Notes: generated by a model from the sequence alone, not told the origin. Shown: positions 41,355-53,547, counted from the stretch's first letter. The stretch: 64,000 nt of DNA from Nematostella vectensis (GCF_932526225.1 NC_064041.1:10646813-10710812), one strand, 5' to 3'. Program-made: numbers and translations.

Positions 41355-44300
41355 GCCTGAAGGGCCGGTGAAAATAACAACAGCTACTGTCCCAAATATA
41401 GAGGTAAAGCAAGGGCCCCCAAAAACCCATGAACTTCTTGTTGGAATAGAGAGGTTGAACAATCATGTCCAGTGCAAGAGACAACAGTTCTCGGTCGGGA
41501 AATAGAGGTTGAAGCACTGGTCCGAATGAACTGGTGTTATGACAGGGAGTACATACAGTAAAACAATAAACGCTTTTAGGATTTGACAGGTTTGAAGACC
41601 CCGACGAAAAGCTATACTTTGTTGAAATAGCCCTCTTAAGAACACCCGTTATACACGACACTTTCTAGTACTCAGTATCTCGTTAATTGGTATCTCAGCT
41701 TTCTGAAGGGGCGAACATGGTACATTTCTGCCGATGGAATGTAATGATAGAGGCATAAATGTTTATTTTGACGGCATGTGAATAACACGTGGGAATGTGA
41801 AGAGTGCAGTATGGGTATGAGTATATAAGGGGAGACACAGCATGCTAGTGTCACTCTAGCCAGCTCCTCTGTTTAAGCCATATTGACTTTTGCTAATGTG
41901 TATTTTCTTTTTTAAACTTTTTCTTCGGCTCTTATAAGCCCCGAGAGCACGCAATGCTGAGCATTGGTTCGGGGAACACGGTCCAGAGTTTTTCCCCACA
42001 GGGTTTTATCTCTGGTTTACGTGTCCGGCTCAGTGTTACCTTCTTGTAAATATAAATTAGGTGATTATAATATTTCACCTTTTCAGATTGTAATTGTATT
42101 AGAAATTCAGCAGTGTTTACTGCTTGTCAGATTGTTTTTCATTGTAATGTTCATTCAGCAGTGATTACTGCTAGCTGGGCGCTGGCTACATATCCAAAAT
42201 AAACAGGAGTTCTCTCTTGAACTGTGTTTGTTGTAAAGTGTTATGAAATGGAGGCAAAATCAAGGTCTTGTGTTCAGAGGGAAAGTTCTGGATTGGTCAG
42301 TGTAGATGGGCACATGCCAAGGAAGTGTAAGTTGTAGATTCAAGTAGATTCTCTTAAAATTTTAGGAGTTACCTTCCAGAGTAACTGTAGATTTACTGAA
42401 CATGTGCGCAATAAGCTTCATAGAACAAACAGATGGTTGTTTGTGCTGAGAAGTCACAGGAAAAAAGGATATAATCAGGCAGATAATCACCTGTTTACTG
42501 CCATTATATTTCTAGCGGAGAGCCCCATAGGTATAGAGAAATGGTATATAACTATGCGACTGAGTTTTTTGGTCATCGCGCGCGCGCGGGAGCCCTGTGG
42601 CTTCGCCTGCCCTGCCTGCCAGCCTTCCCGTGCAAGCTGTGTAACCCCCTTCCTGACACGGTTGCCTTCACTCGAGAAAAACACAAACTTCCAAACACTT
42701 AGGAGTGGAAAAACAATTTGAGAAATTCTATTACAGTCATTGATTGTTTGAATCAAAGAATCTACAATTTTCCCTGAGACCGCTGTCGAGCGAATTTCGC
42801 CTTCAACAAACTGGTTATCACACTGCGGAAGATCGAAGGTCGTGTACTTTTGACACTGATGTGTTGCGATGAAAAATACCAAGTCTTCGAAAGATTATCG
42901 AAAGCCTAAAATAAAGAAAGGAGCCATGTCTAAAGACGAAGAAATCGAAAACAATAAAGTAGCAAAAGTATGATAATTAATGTTGGTTTCTCACCGACTT
43001 GAAACGAATGAAACGGTACGTTTTCAAATCGTATTTAATTATCGCTTTTCTGATTTAAGATTCGTTCATGTTCAGTTTAGATTTTTTTCAAAATTTAAAC
43101 TGTTGTCTTTCTTTACCGTAACTCTCTATATTTTTTTATTTATATTCATGGTGTACTGAAAATAAATCTCTTGAGAACTGTTCAAACGAAAACATTTCCG
43201 CTTCTGCTAGTCCAAATTAATTTCTCGTGCCAATCTCATTCTATAGCTTTCCAAGCTAAACGAGTAAACGAATGTATGTTATCTCTCATTTTTTCTCTGC
43301 TTCGATTTTTGTTTGGTAAGAAGAATAAAGGTTAAATTTGTAAATTCTTTCTTTATGAGTGGAAAAATATACTTATATTTTTTAGTTTATTTTACTTTAA
43401 CAACTTATTTCCACTAATTCTAGAAGGTCCTTACAAATTTTAACTAAAACTACACATAAGGTCCTTACAAGTTTTAATTAAAACTAGACAAAAATATTAG
43501 ATAAATAATTAAACAAACAAAGTTAAAGGAAAAATTTAAATTAAAGCCACTTATGGTGTGGTGGTACCCTTATCTAGGAAAAGCTTCTGTAGCCGCTGCC
43601 TTGAAGGCTGGCAGAGAGCTAGGTTAGAGGTTCCATAATCTGACTGCTTTGGGAAAGAAAGAATAAGTCTCTTAAGTCTCTTAATACCGGACTGAACTTG
43701 GCGGTGCATAAAATTGACTGAACTTGGCAGTACATAATGAAATTAACAAAAGTTATTTGTATTTCAGCAATATCGAACCTAAATCAAACCAATATGCTGT
43801 AAAGTACCTCTGCTAATACTTCTTTTTACTTGTCAAATAGCTTTCGACAAAAGCATTGGAAAAGCAGTTTTAGTAAACCACCCTTTAAGGCAACCACTTT
43901 TCCAACAGATTGCTGGAGTGTTTGTTGTTCTTGAGGCCATATAATTAAGTGATTGTCTCAAAAAAAGTCTATGATAGATATTAAAGGGGGAACAAACAAA
44001 TTCAGCGAACGTCTATAGCACTTATATTGTTTTTATTGTGAACCACTGTTAAATGGCCAACTCCTTTCTAAAAGGCACTAAGCACAGATTGCAGAGGCAC
44101 CACTATACTTCCCTTGTATCTGAACTGTATTATCCCTAGTATTGTCCCTGGCCATTGAATTAGACTAGTCCTAACACCATTGTGTAAAGGCTGTGCAATT
44201 GGTATTTGAAATTATTCTCTTCTTATCATGTTTGTATTGTTTTTATTTCCTTTTTGCTGTTATTGTTTATAAATGGTGAAAATATAGAAATAAATGACTT

Positions 44301-45631
44301 TAGACTCTAAAATTCAAACTAAAATAGAACTAAAGCAGCTGACAGCATTTATAGAAAAAAGTTTGGAGCCTTTTATTGTTAATTATTATTATTGTGGTTG
44401 TTATTATTATTATTATAAAAACTGCATTCTAAAAATAGTTGGAATACAAATGCGCTGGCTCCGCCTTTAGGCAGTGCCTATATCTATATTATAGTTAAAG
44501 ACTTATTGTTATGTATTTTTAACACTATTTTAATAAAGACAATATCCATCTATGTATCAATTGATAATCCTTATTAACGACACTCGTCTTTTACTTGTTA
44601 TCGACAATTGAGCTGATATAGCTTCAAAAGAGGATGACTTGCAAGACCTCGAGCACATCAAAAAGACACGAAGTTAAACAGTTAAATATTTTTGTCTCCT
44701 AGCCCAAGTCCCCTGTATTGAAATGCGAATTTTGGTTATCACAGGTGGCTTTACTCGGCACAAACAATCACAAGAATACACTTTTCATCCAATAACAATA
44801 CAGGAATTACCATTAATAATGAATTGTTTTAGTTTATTTAAAACTCGCTCTCATTATTCCAAGTTTTGCAAATATATTTCGCTAAGGATAACAAGTAAGG
44901 AAATATCCTTTTTACTGTTAATCTATTTTACTGTCTGCACTGTTTAACCGTTAATCGAATGTGTTATCATAGTTTATGTCAATGTTATAAAGTTGTTTTG
45001 GTCGGCTTTTCGTACCAGGTGTGAGCATATAATCTATAAATATATTCTTTTTTTACTAACGAATATTACTAAACGCCATGAAGCTTTACATCGGCAGAGA
45101 AGACGTTTAATAGCTCATCTTCGAATAGGATTAGAAAATGAAATATAAATGAACCTATTTATGTTTAAAAAAATCTTTTTTGCTTTTTGAGTTGACAATT
45201 GCAATATGATAACTACAAAAAAATCACTGTTTTTTATAGGACTATTGCAGTTTTGAAGAAAGGAGTCTTGAAGATAAAACCTCAGCATATTATATAGTTG
45301 ACAAAAAAGGTCCTTTATTTTTACTTGCGAAGGAGAAGGAGACACGAAGCGAAGACGTATAAATGCTAACCGCGGCAAATTTTGAACGGAATAGGAGGCG
45401 GAGATGGAACGGAATGGTTCTTTTTCTTTCCTCGCTTATGTATTTCTTGTGAATTTCACGCGCGCGTCAGCTCTTACGGCCTACATTCCCTCTTCCGTGT
45501 CCATTTCTTTCGCTAGTGAAAACAAACCTTTTTAGCTTATAAGTAATTTTGCCGAGCTAGTTAAAAGCCGGTTTAAACTAAAGGTTTCTTTTTTTTCTTC
45601 TTTTTTTTTTTTAGGAAAAAAACACAGTAAC
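41355..45631. other. 4.3-kb AT-rich intergenic region
   Basis: Apart from the retrotransposon remnant at 42335-42485 I see no gene. A GC-rich block near 42570-42670 and simple repeats such as ATTATTATTATTATT near 44380-44420 are present. The region 45590-45615 is a T-rich tract ending in TTTTTAG, likely a 3' splice site just before the next receptor, so that gene may have a 5' UTR exon here. Confidence 0.5.
42335..42485 (+). mobile_element. Non-LTR retrotransposon RT fragment
   Basis: In the frame of 42353 the sequence reads LKILGVTFQSNCRFTEHVRN followed by KLHRTNRWLFVLRS. This is the conserved region just after the polymerase domain in reverse transcriptases of CR1/L2-type elements (LGV motif, then a W/F-H-I helix). 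Only about 50 codons remain and both flanks are unrelated, so this is a relic. Confidence 0.65.
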
Positions 45632-46693
45632 ATGACAGGTGTAGTTTTCTTCGTCGCTGGCATCCTGTCAATCACTGTGTCAATCACAGCCATAACTACC
45701 AATAGTCTTCTCCTCATTGTCATCATCAAGAATCCACTTCACTGCCTTCGCAAGCCGTCGAGTGGCCTGCTTGTCGCCCTGGCTGTGGCTGATTTCTTGC
45801 AAGGTGTGATTGCTTGTAGAAACCTCGCACATGACGCTTTAGAAGCCTACATAACGGGAACTTACCAGATTCCGGGTCTTCGGTCTTACCAGTTCCTACT
45901 AGGCGTCTTCACATTTACGTTTGAGATTATGGTTGTCATAGCATTAACAATGGAAAGACTTGTCGCAATTTATTTCCCAATATTCCACAGAATCCGCATT
46001 AACTTCAAGACATCAATCATCATTACGATTGCACTAATTGTCTACTCTGTTTTATTTACTTTTATTCAATTCACGAGCATTACACCAATGGCCTACGACA
46101 TGGCGGATATACTATTACACCACTTGTTGCCATTGGTTACCGTACCGCTGGTCTACGCTATTATCCAACGAAGGCTCACAAAACAAAATATTGCCTTCAA
46201 AACAAATGAAAAATCCGAGTTTCGAAGACAACATGCAGAAAGGCGACTCGCAAGCACGGTCCGTATCATTGCGCTCTTGATGTTATCCACCCTGACCCCT
46301 TACTTCGTTATCATAGTTTTGATGTCTTATTGTGGCTCATGTGATTATTCACTCTTAATCAAAAGCTATCTTGTCTCCCTAGTAATGTTTCAATCCAACT
46401 CCCTTATACACCCCTTTGTTTACGGCTGGAGGTTACGGCAGTACCGCAACTCTTTCAGGGCAGTTTTTGCAACTCGTTGGTTGCGGGGTTCTGGAAGAAT
46501 AGATGTAAGAATGAATAGCATCTCAGCCATGAAGATAGATAGTTTAACCAATCAGTGCCCAGATCGCTTAACCAATCAGGGCCCAGATAGGTGGACCAAT
46601 CAGATCCCTAACAGCTTAACCAATCAGAGTTTGAATAGCTTAACCAATCAGGGCCCAGATGGCTTAACCAATCAGAGCCCAGAGCCAGAATAG
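45632..46693 (+). CDS. Rhodopsin-family GPCR, paralogue of the 34.3-kb receptor
   Basis: 353 residues with a very short N terminus, starting inside TM1 (MTGVVFFVAGILSITVSITA), 15 bases after a T-rich AG acceptor. Seven TM segments; MERLVAIYFPIFH ends TM3 and HPFVYGW lies in TM7. Shared blocks with the first receptor include IIKNPLHCLRKPSSGLL, DILLHHLLPLVTVPL and IIVLMSYCGSC. The tail carries about six units of LTNQ-x-PD (DNA unit about 24 bp, containing TTAACCAATCAG). The DNA repeat continues in decayed form past the stop to about 46790. The ligand is unknown. Confidence 0.83.
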   Translation: MTGVVFFVAGILSITVSITAITTNSLLLIVIIKNPLHCLRKPSSGLLVALAVADFLQGVIACRNLAHDALEAYITGTYQIPGLRSYQFLLGVFTFTFEIMVVIALTMERLVAIYFPIFHRIRINFKTSIIITIALIVYSVLFTFIQFTSITPMAYDMADILLHHLLPLVTVPLVYAIIQRRLTKQNIAFKTNEKSEFRRQHAERRLASTVRIIALLMLSTLTPYFVIIVLMSYCGSCDYSLLIKSYLVSLVMFQSNSLIHPFVYGWRLRQYRNSFRAVFATRWLRGSGRIDVRMNSISAMKIDSLTNQCPDRLTNQGPDRWTNQIPNSLTNQSLNSLTNQGPDGLTNQSPEPE

Positions 46694-47780
46694 CTCAACT
46701 AAAGAGAATCAAGATGCGGAGCGACGAATCAGAACAAGGATAGCCCAACCAACCAGAACCCGGACAGTTCAACCAATCAGAACAGAGATAAAAGGACCAC
46801 GACTAAGTAGACTGCAGACAAGCTGTAGCCAAACAAATTGGTGGTCTGCGTAGGTGTGATGGAATCAGGCTTATAAATGAACTCGAGGTTTTTAGTGATA
46901 TGTTTACATTTCTCTAAAAACAGAGTAGTTTTGCTAACATTTCAAGCACTAGCCCACGTCGTTATTCGTATTCTTCGATCATTTATCTTTTGCTTCTAAG
47001 GATTAATGCTTTTACTTCTAGGGCTAATGCTAGCCTAACATCGCAGAGCAGTCACTAGGCTTACCTTAATTAATATATGCGGACATAAAAAGGTAAACAT
47101 ATCATCCCTGAAGTTACTTGGTTTTGTTTCATATTTCTCCTTCCACTACGTCACTTGAAGACGCCAAATAGCTTTTCATATGATACTGTGAAACGGATAA
47201 ACAAAATGGTCTATATTATTCTTCAAGTTTTTTTTATTTCTCCGTAACGTAGAGAAAAGTCACAGTTAGGAACGCAGACGATATCGTTGGGAAAAAAGAT
47301 AAAAAGCAATAGGAATAATTTCTAGTCTGCCCGTTTTAATATAAAAAGATCTGCTCCCTTTAGGCATGCGTAATGGCGGCAGAACCATTGCCTCCCCTCT
47401 CCTCCTCCCCTCTGAAACAGTGGTGCGGCTAAAAAGAAGACTGCCTATTCGGCCCGTTACTCGATACTCCCTTGAAGTTTTTACTTCTCCTGTCTTTGAT
47501 ATTGCATCGATGGCCACACTTTATTCATATGTTTTTCAAAAGTATAATATATAGCAAGTCCATAAAGTGGTGCGTGGGAAAATGTTTTGAAAATAAAGAG
47601 AGGATAGCATAGGATTGTTTTTCAGCAGTTCAATTGCTAATGTAAGGAGAGAGTACCATACCACCACAGTGGTATGAGAGGGTACCATACCACTTGAACA
47701 ACAAGTTTGAGTGCCATGTCGAAGAAAGAACAAAACAAAAAAATTAATACTCGTTTTTTAATGTTCAGGTTATACGTCTA
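46694..47780. other. Intergenic region between receptor and peptide gene
   Basis: The first 100 bases continue the CAACCAATCAGAAC repeats of the receptor tail. At 47650-47694 GTACCATACCACCACAGTGG and AGGGTACCATACCAC form a short inverted/direct repeat cluster. No gene is supported. Confidence 0.5.
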
Positions 47781-48344
47781 TTATACGCATTTAAGCGTCT
47801 TTCCTACACAAAGGGTTCGGTAAATTCTTCGACATACGGTTCGATGTTGTTCGAAGCAGTACCACCTTTGTACGGTTCTCCAAACACAGGCCTCATAGCA
47901 CCTCCTTTTCTCAGGATCACTCTCGTCTACAAAAAAATCATCAAAAAACATAACATATTTTTGGAAAATTCTCGCATATAACTTATAAGTGCTTTTTGGT
48001 AATGTCCTAAGATATGGATTAAATATAGAAGGTAGAACTTGGCTACGGCCAGAAAAATCTGCTGAAAGAATGTCAGGATTTGGGTACATGCTTACATACA
48101 ATCGATCCATTTCCGTCGTCCATGAAAGCAATAATTTTACAAGTTAACAAAAATAATTGAATATTGAAATTGAATTGAAAGAGCATAACAGGGGTTATTA
48201 CATGATTGACACGGTTTCCATTATTTTCTGTAGGTCTTTATTTCACGTACAAACCTCATTAATAGGCAAGTGGTAAAGAGCCCGGGGGGGGGGGGGGGGG
48301 GGTTTGATAATCAGCAGGGAAGAGCGGGGCTGATTAATTGAATT

Positions 48345-48437
48345 GAATTGCTCATTATAAATGCAAGGGATGTATATAGATACATCCCGGGGAAGCTCGT
48401 ATACATCCCTTGCATTTATATAGAGCAATTAAAATCA
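48345..48437. repeat. Inverted repeat with ~30-bp arms
   Basis: AATTGCTCATTATAAATGCA followed by AGGGATGTATA on one arm is matched by TATACATCCCTTGCATTTAT then ATAGAGCAATT on the other, around a GATACATCCCGGGGAAGC loop. A poly-G tract (about 20 G) lies just before it at 48283-48302. It sits in intron 3 of the peptide gene and could be a small MITE. Confidence 0.75.
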
Positions 48438-49311
48438 ATTCACTACCTGCACTTTTACATACTGAATATCAAAACTCAACCATATGGCACTTAACTTTAC
48501 ACTTTTCTAAAATCTATTGGACCAAACATAAAAACTTCTAATATTATTTTTTCACATCTGTGGGTCTTTTTAGGGGTATTGCCACTTTCGCCCTCTCTGA
48601 TCATCACTTCATCAACCCTATAATCGAACACCTTTGATACTATTGAAACTTACGAAACTATCCGACCCTGCAACCGCTCTGGTTCTAATTCCTCTCTTTT
48701 GCCCACTCTGGCCAGATAGGAAAAGCCAACACCGTGTTGGTTTTCGTGTTATACGGAATCTTATCGTCCTTTCTTTTTTCAACATCTTCACTTAGAGTCG
48801 TCCTCGTAATATCATGGCTTGTTGTTCCAATGATCGTTCCGATCAGATCGAAATCCGGAATAAACTAACCGGCTTGCGAAAACGTATTCTCTGTCAGTTC
48901 GTACATGTCTTTGTCGCTCTCCACCTCAAAAAATACGAGCGTTATGCAAACTAAAGGGTGCAACAAATCTCATTCAAACGCTTTTGCTTACTGCATGATT
49001 GTTATTTCCTACAAATAAAGAACAACTATAGACTATACCCCCTATTATAGATAATTGTATATAACATTGTAAAATGTCATAAACTGGCCGCGAAGGGAAT
49101 ACTCTTCTTTGTATTTGGTACAATTAAGATACCAAGGCCTTTGTTTTAAAGGATGAAACAGTTTTCGTGACTATTTAGCACATACCGATGTGGTTGATTA
49201 TTAATAGTTTTTTTTTTGATCGCCGTAGAAATTGCAGAAGAAATAATTTTTCGATATAAATGCTAATTTCACATTTTTGCGTGGAAACCTTTGTCAATCT
49301 GTAATAAGCCA

Positions 49312-49378
49312 GTTAATTACCTCGAGCCTTCGGCAATAAGCTTACATATCGCTTATTGCCTCGGCTCTCGGTAATTAA
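49312..49378. repeat. Inverted repeat in intron 3 of the peptide gene
   Basis: TTAATTACCTCGAGCCTTCG and CGGCTCTCGGTAATTAA flank the near-palindromic GCAATAAGCTTACATATCGC and TTATTGC centre. It has a small foldback structure and no coding capacity. Confidence 0.65.
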
Positions 49379-50242
49379 CTCTTACATACAACAAGAACAA
49401 GTAGCCGGAAAAGAAATAAAATCATACCAGGGAATGTTCAGGAAAGTTTATGTGAGTCAAAGGAATCTTGAAAAATAAATGAATGGGTTAGCTAGTTACC
49501 GTTCATTTATCGACAACGATTTCTTACACGATTAACTGGCTTGTTACTAACCGTCGTTCTCCGCTTGGACTACCTCATTGGCGTCTTCATCGCTGCCTGT
49601 GAATAAGAAGCGAGTTGCAACAAACAATAAGGAAACGATACCCTACGATAGTTAAGTAGACTACTAATTTAGGAAATATACCTGTTTCATACTCCGAAAC
49701 TTCCTCACTTTCAGCCTCCTCTGTCTCTTCTGGCTCTGAGTCATCAACTTGTTCGAGTTGATTAGCTAAAATTCCTCAACCCAACATAAACCACTGACAC
49801 TGTTTTGTGTTTGGCATAAGAGAAGTTTATTATAAAATCACTACAAACTGATAAATGAAAAACTAAAATAATAATAATAAACCTCTCTGCCACCCTTCAC
49901 ACAAAGCCCAGGGTGGGAGGGCGGGAAAAAATATGAGCTTGATATATAAACGTTGAAAAGAACAAAGAATTATAGAGTGAAGCTGTGAACGTGTGCTAGC
50001 AATCAAGACTAGAGATAACTGAAATACAATATGCTGGCTTGAGCAATTAATCCCTTTAAGCTAGGTGCCCAAAGGGGGGTAAATTCCTCAACCCAACATA
50101 AACCACTGACACTGTTTTGTGTTTGGCATAAGAGAAGTTTATTATAAAATCACTACAAACTGATAAATGAAAAACTAAAATAATAATAATAAACCTCTCT
50201 GCCACCAAACCACCGGCCAAACAACAAAACAGTGCAGAAGGC

Positions 50243-51220
50243 CTAACTACTGGCCTGAATGGAAGCACGTAGCTGGGAAGCAAGCGCCAATTTGGATTGA
50301 TTACTAAATTCTAAATACAATTTGTAAGAGTCACTAGCCCAATCACCATACAACTGTATCAATTCCCCTGGTACTCCGTGGTTAAACGCCCAAGAGGCAC
50401 AGCCGCGTCGAAATGAGTGACCCCGATATGAGTCAGCATGAGCAACCCCCACTGAGCAAAGCGCCAGACGAAATTCGGTAACAAAACGGGACTTCGTCAA
50501 AGCAAACGGGCCTGAATGACCAAGCAATAAAAACAGCGGTTTGCGTGCAGAAGCGGGTACCAGGCGAATCATGTTGTTATAGGCAGCGACCGGACATAAT
50601 AACGAGCCTGGAATACGTAACAGAGGAATGTGTAATCGACGCTGACCGAACTGAATAGTTTTTGTATGCTTAAACGTGACGATAAGCCCGTGTTCGTTAC
50701 ACAAAACATCACCCCGTGTGAGATCGCGGGTAGGATTAAATGCCTTAATAGAACGCGGTACGATATTAGCTATACGCGCCATAAGAAAAAATGCAAAGAG
50801 AAATGCGCAATACAATGTAGAAGAGTTAGCATCATGTTGAAAATCTACTGTTCGCGCAACTAGCAATAAAAGGCTAGGAGTTACCGGTGGAGCCCTCTGA
50901 GGTACATGTGGTATCCTACGGGAAACTCCCCGCAGGGCTAGGGATAAACTAAAATCCTTAGTAAATGCATAGTCATAACCGGCAAAAAGATGTAATAACT
51001 TGACCCCACTTAAATAGTTACGAATCGAAGGTGGTGCAATCGAACGACTTAAAAACTGTACATAAAGACAGACCGTATCTATGTCTGCTGGTAATGGAGT
51101 CAAGTCAAAATATAAGCAAAATAGAAAAAAGGCCTTAAATTGAGTCTTTAAATTACTATATGTCCCTGTGCTATAAGCAGCTTGTAATGTCTGTCGTAGA
51201 TCCTTTTGCAGAGAGGCCAA
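50243..51220 (-). CDS. Tyrosine recombinase of the Ngaro-like element
   Basis: 325 residues. The C-terminal domain has the R...H-x-x-R...Y arrangement: HTKTIQFGQRR holds candidate basic residues, then HSFRRGCASWAF (HxxR) and GDWASDSYKLYLEF with the likely nucleophile Tyr. The N-terminal SAM-like DNA-binding part includes FKAFFLFCLYFDLTPLPAD and SPPSIRNYLSGVKLLH-type residues. It would integrate the circular DNA intermediate. The frame is intact. Confidence 0.85.
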   Translation of the reverse strand: MASLQKDLRQTLQAAYSTGTYSNLKTQFKAFFLFCLYFDLTPLPADIDTVCLYVQFLSRSIAPPSIRNYLSGVKLLHLFAGYDYAFTKDFSLSLALRGVSRRIPHVPQRAPPVTPSLLLLVARTVDFQHDANSSTLYCAFLFAFFLMARIANIVPRSIKAFNPTRDLTRGDVLCNEHGLIVTFKHTKTIQFGQRRLHIPLLRIPGSLLCPVAAYNNMIRLVPASARKPLFLLLGHSGPFALTKSRFVTEFRLALCSVGVAHADSYRGHSFRRGCASWAFNHGVPGELIQLYGDWASDSYKLYLEFSNQSKLALASQLRASIQASS

Positions 51221-51274
51221 AGCCGAGGAATCTGCAAGAAAGAGCGAGCGAATAAGTTACGACTGGAAGGCGAA

Positions 51275-52252
51275 TTACCAAGGAGTCGTGAATGTGAAAT
51301 AGTCCGATGAGATTGTAACACCCCTACGATTGGCGCAACGAGCGCTCTCCAGGAATCGTTCCTTAACAGTGGAGGCAACGGAGCCCCATCTTGAAAGCAA
51401 ATCTGAATCACAATTCAACACAGACGGTAGGTGAACCGCTCTGATCTCAAAATCATAACTCGCTGACAAATAACAAATCTCGCGAAGACAGGAATTCAGG
51501 AAGGGATGGCGAGTTCTACCAGAATTCAATACGATCGCTTCCACAATGTCATCTATAGTGGGATAACAAGTCACGAACGGATCTCCCAGAAAACTATCAC
51601 ACGGAATACCATCATTTACTGAACCGCCCTTAGGCCAGCTCAAGTCCACAATTACCCTACGTTTTTCAGAATCTCGCTTGGGAACCGTGTTCAACGGTGA
51701 AGTAACAAATCCACCCCCGAAGGGAGGATCCGTAAACGGCCCAGCGACACGACCAAGCGAGACTTCACGTTGTAAATGCTCTGAAACTTGAGTCGCAAAA
51801 TTGAGCGCACCCCGGTGAGTGCGAGCATCAAAAATAGGAACAGTATCGCCAGTGAAACCCACCGGCCAACCAAACTCCAGGAAATCACAAATCATTTGGT
51901 CGTCATAATCATACAACAAAGTCCTCCAAGTATTGATCTTTAGGGAACTTGGAACGGGCAGGCGAGAAACCACAAAGTTCGGGCGACCAGAACGAAAAAC
52001 TAACTCATGTGCGTACAAATAAAAATCATTCGCCTGCTGAGAGTCACGAGGAAAGGCCGTGGAAAAACCACGACAGTCTAGAACACCAGCCTCCACCGGC
52101 TGAGGAAAACACACATCATGAATATAATCAGCGCCCAAAAGGCTCTGAAACTTGAGTCGCAAAATTGAGCGCACCCCGGTGAGTGCGAGCATCAAAAATA
52201 GGAACAGTATCGCCAGTGAAACCCACCGGCCAACCAAACTCCAGGAAATCAC
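51275..52252 (-). pseudogene. Internally deleted RT/RNase H ORF of the Ngaro-like element
   Basis: The middle part shows the entry to an RT domain (KRRVIVDLSWPKGGSVNDGI, then CYPTIDDIVEAIVL). It then jumps directly to a C-terminal RNase H-like end (FEIRAVHLPSVLNCDSDLLS). The palm with the YxDD motif is absent, so an in-frame internal deletion removed the catalytic core at about 51520-51540. The first ~40 codons are hydrophobic and derive from the start of the duplicated segment. Not functional as a reverse transcriptase. Confidence 0.75.
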
Positions 52253-52500
52253 AAATCATTTGGTCGTCATAATCATACAACAAAGTCCTCCAAGTATTGA
52301 TCTTTAGGGAACTTGGAACGGGCAGGCGAGAAACCACAAAGTTCGGGCGACCAGAACGAAAAACCAACCCATGTGCGTACAAATAAAAATCATTCGCCTG
52401 CTGAGAGTCACGAGGAAAGGCCGTGGAAAACCACGACAGTCTAGAACACCAGCCTCCACCGGCTGAGGAAAACACACATCATGAATATAATCAGCGCCCG
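51779..52500. repeat. Tandem ~361-bp duplication inside the retrotransposon
   Basis: GCTCTGAAACTTGAGTCGCA through AATATAATCAGCGCCC is present at about 51778-52139 and again at about 52141-52500 with very few differences (for example TAACTCATG versus CAACCCATG). It disrupts the spacing between Gag and RT. Confidence 0.9.
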
Positions 52501-52644
52501 TGGAAAAGCCACGGCAGTCAGGAACCGCAGCCCTCCGCCGCTGGGAGCAAGCATCAGCATTCAAAGCACAAAACGACATATCCGGAAATGAAGCAACAGT
52601 AACGGAAGGAACGCCCCCAATGTCTCGACCAAGGGCGAAGTTTA

Positions 52645-53547
52645 TCAGTTTTTTGATTCCCCTGAAAGCGGACAATCAGATGAATCCTCTCTATGCGATT
52701 CCTGTTTTCTCGACTGTACCCAACAAGCCGCACAAATATGTTTTACCCATTTACGTTCGCCTCGGACGTAACCATAATGATCCCCGGTATGAATGCACTT
52801 CTCGCGTTGATAATCTCTACAAAACAATGTCGGCCCTGAACTGTAAGACTGCTTTTTCGGCGGTGAAAGTAGCTGACCATGGAGGGTTCTGCTTTCGAGG
52901 TGGGAAAAGGAATCACCCCACTTCAATAAGCCACGTTCGATTTCAAGCAAAACCGCTCCATGGAAGGCAAGCACCGTCTCCCATTCGTATAGCTGTGCGT
53001 GGTACATCAGCGTTACCAAATGTTTGTGTCGTTCGGCTCGCTCGAACGAACTGATCTCTCGTAATTGTAGAATCTGTGCATACCCCGCCACGAATTCAGC
53101 TTTATTTGGCTTCCGTAACGGAGAGGAAGCCAGCGCACCCATATCAGCTTCCTCATCGGACTCACTGGATGCAATGGGCAGAACATGAGCCACACGTCGA
53201 TCCGCCGCGTCGGCCAAGTCATCCATGGCTCTAAGCTCGGGCAAAGTAACCGTCGTCGCACGGCGCGGCGATACATCTTTAGAAGATCGCGACGACGAAG
53301 CAACGTCGGAGGGCGGCAAGGAATGGGACTGACGACTGCTAGCATTATCGGCCTTCAAACTTTGAACCTCGGCCGTGAGAGTTTGAACAGCGGCGGCGAG
53401 CGAATTCAACAGTTCGTCGTTCCGTGTAGTAGAATTGCCCCGAATTTCGGGAACGCCCCCAGGACCGTCACAATGTTTCCCTGGCACGCCAAAATCATGA
53501 TCATTTACTGGCTTCTTGCAGCCTGGACATTTCTTTTCTCGCGGCAT
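52645..53547 (-). CDS. Gag-like protein of the Ngaro-like element
   Basis: 300 residues. An N-terminal Cys pair module (CPGCKKPVNDHDFG with a later His and Cys) and a Ser-rich, coiled region (LLNSLAAAVQTLTAEVQSLK) precede a helical core (EFVAGYAQILQLREISSFER). A C-terminal Cys/His cluster follows (FCRDYQREKC, then HTGDHYG and HICAACW). This is the arrangement of Gag in Ngaro/DIRS elements, where the zinc-binding end packages RNA. The frame is intact. Confidence 0.7.
   Translation of the reverse strand: MPREKKCPGCKKPVNDHDFGVPGKHCDGPGGVPEIRGNSTTRNDELLNSLAAAVQTLTAEVQSLKADNASSRQSHSLPPSDVASSSRSSKDVSPRRATTVTLPELRAMDDLADAADRRVAHVLPIASSESDEEADMGALASSPLRKPNKAEFVAGYAQILQLREISSFERAERHKHLVTLMYHAQLYEWETVLAFHGAVLLEIERGLLKWGDSFSHLESRTLHGQLLSPPKKQSYSSGPTLFCRDYQREKCIHTGDHYGYVRGERKWVKHICAACWVQSRKQESHREDSSDCPLSGESKN

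Noticed and set aside
42404-42721. A 105-codon protein gene
   Set aside because: Its first part is the tail of a non-LTR RT relic; the rest is unrelated sequence without further domain signs.
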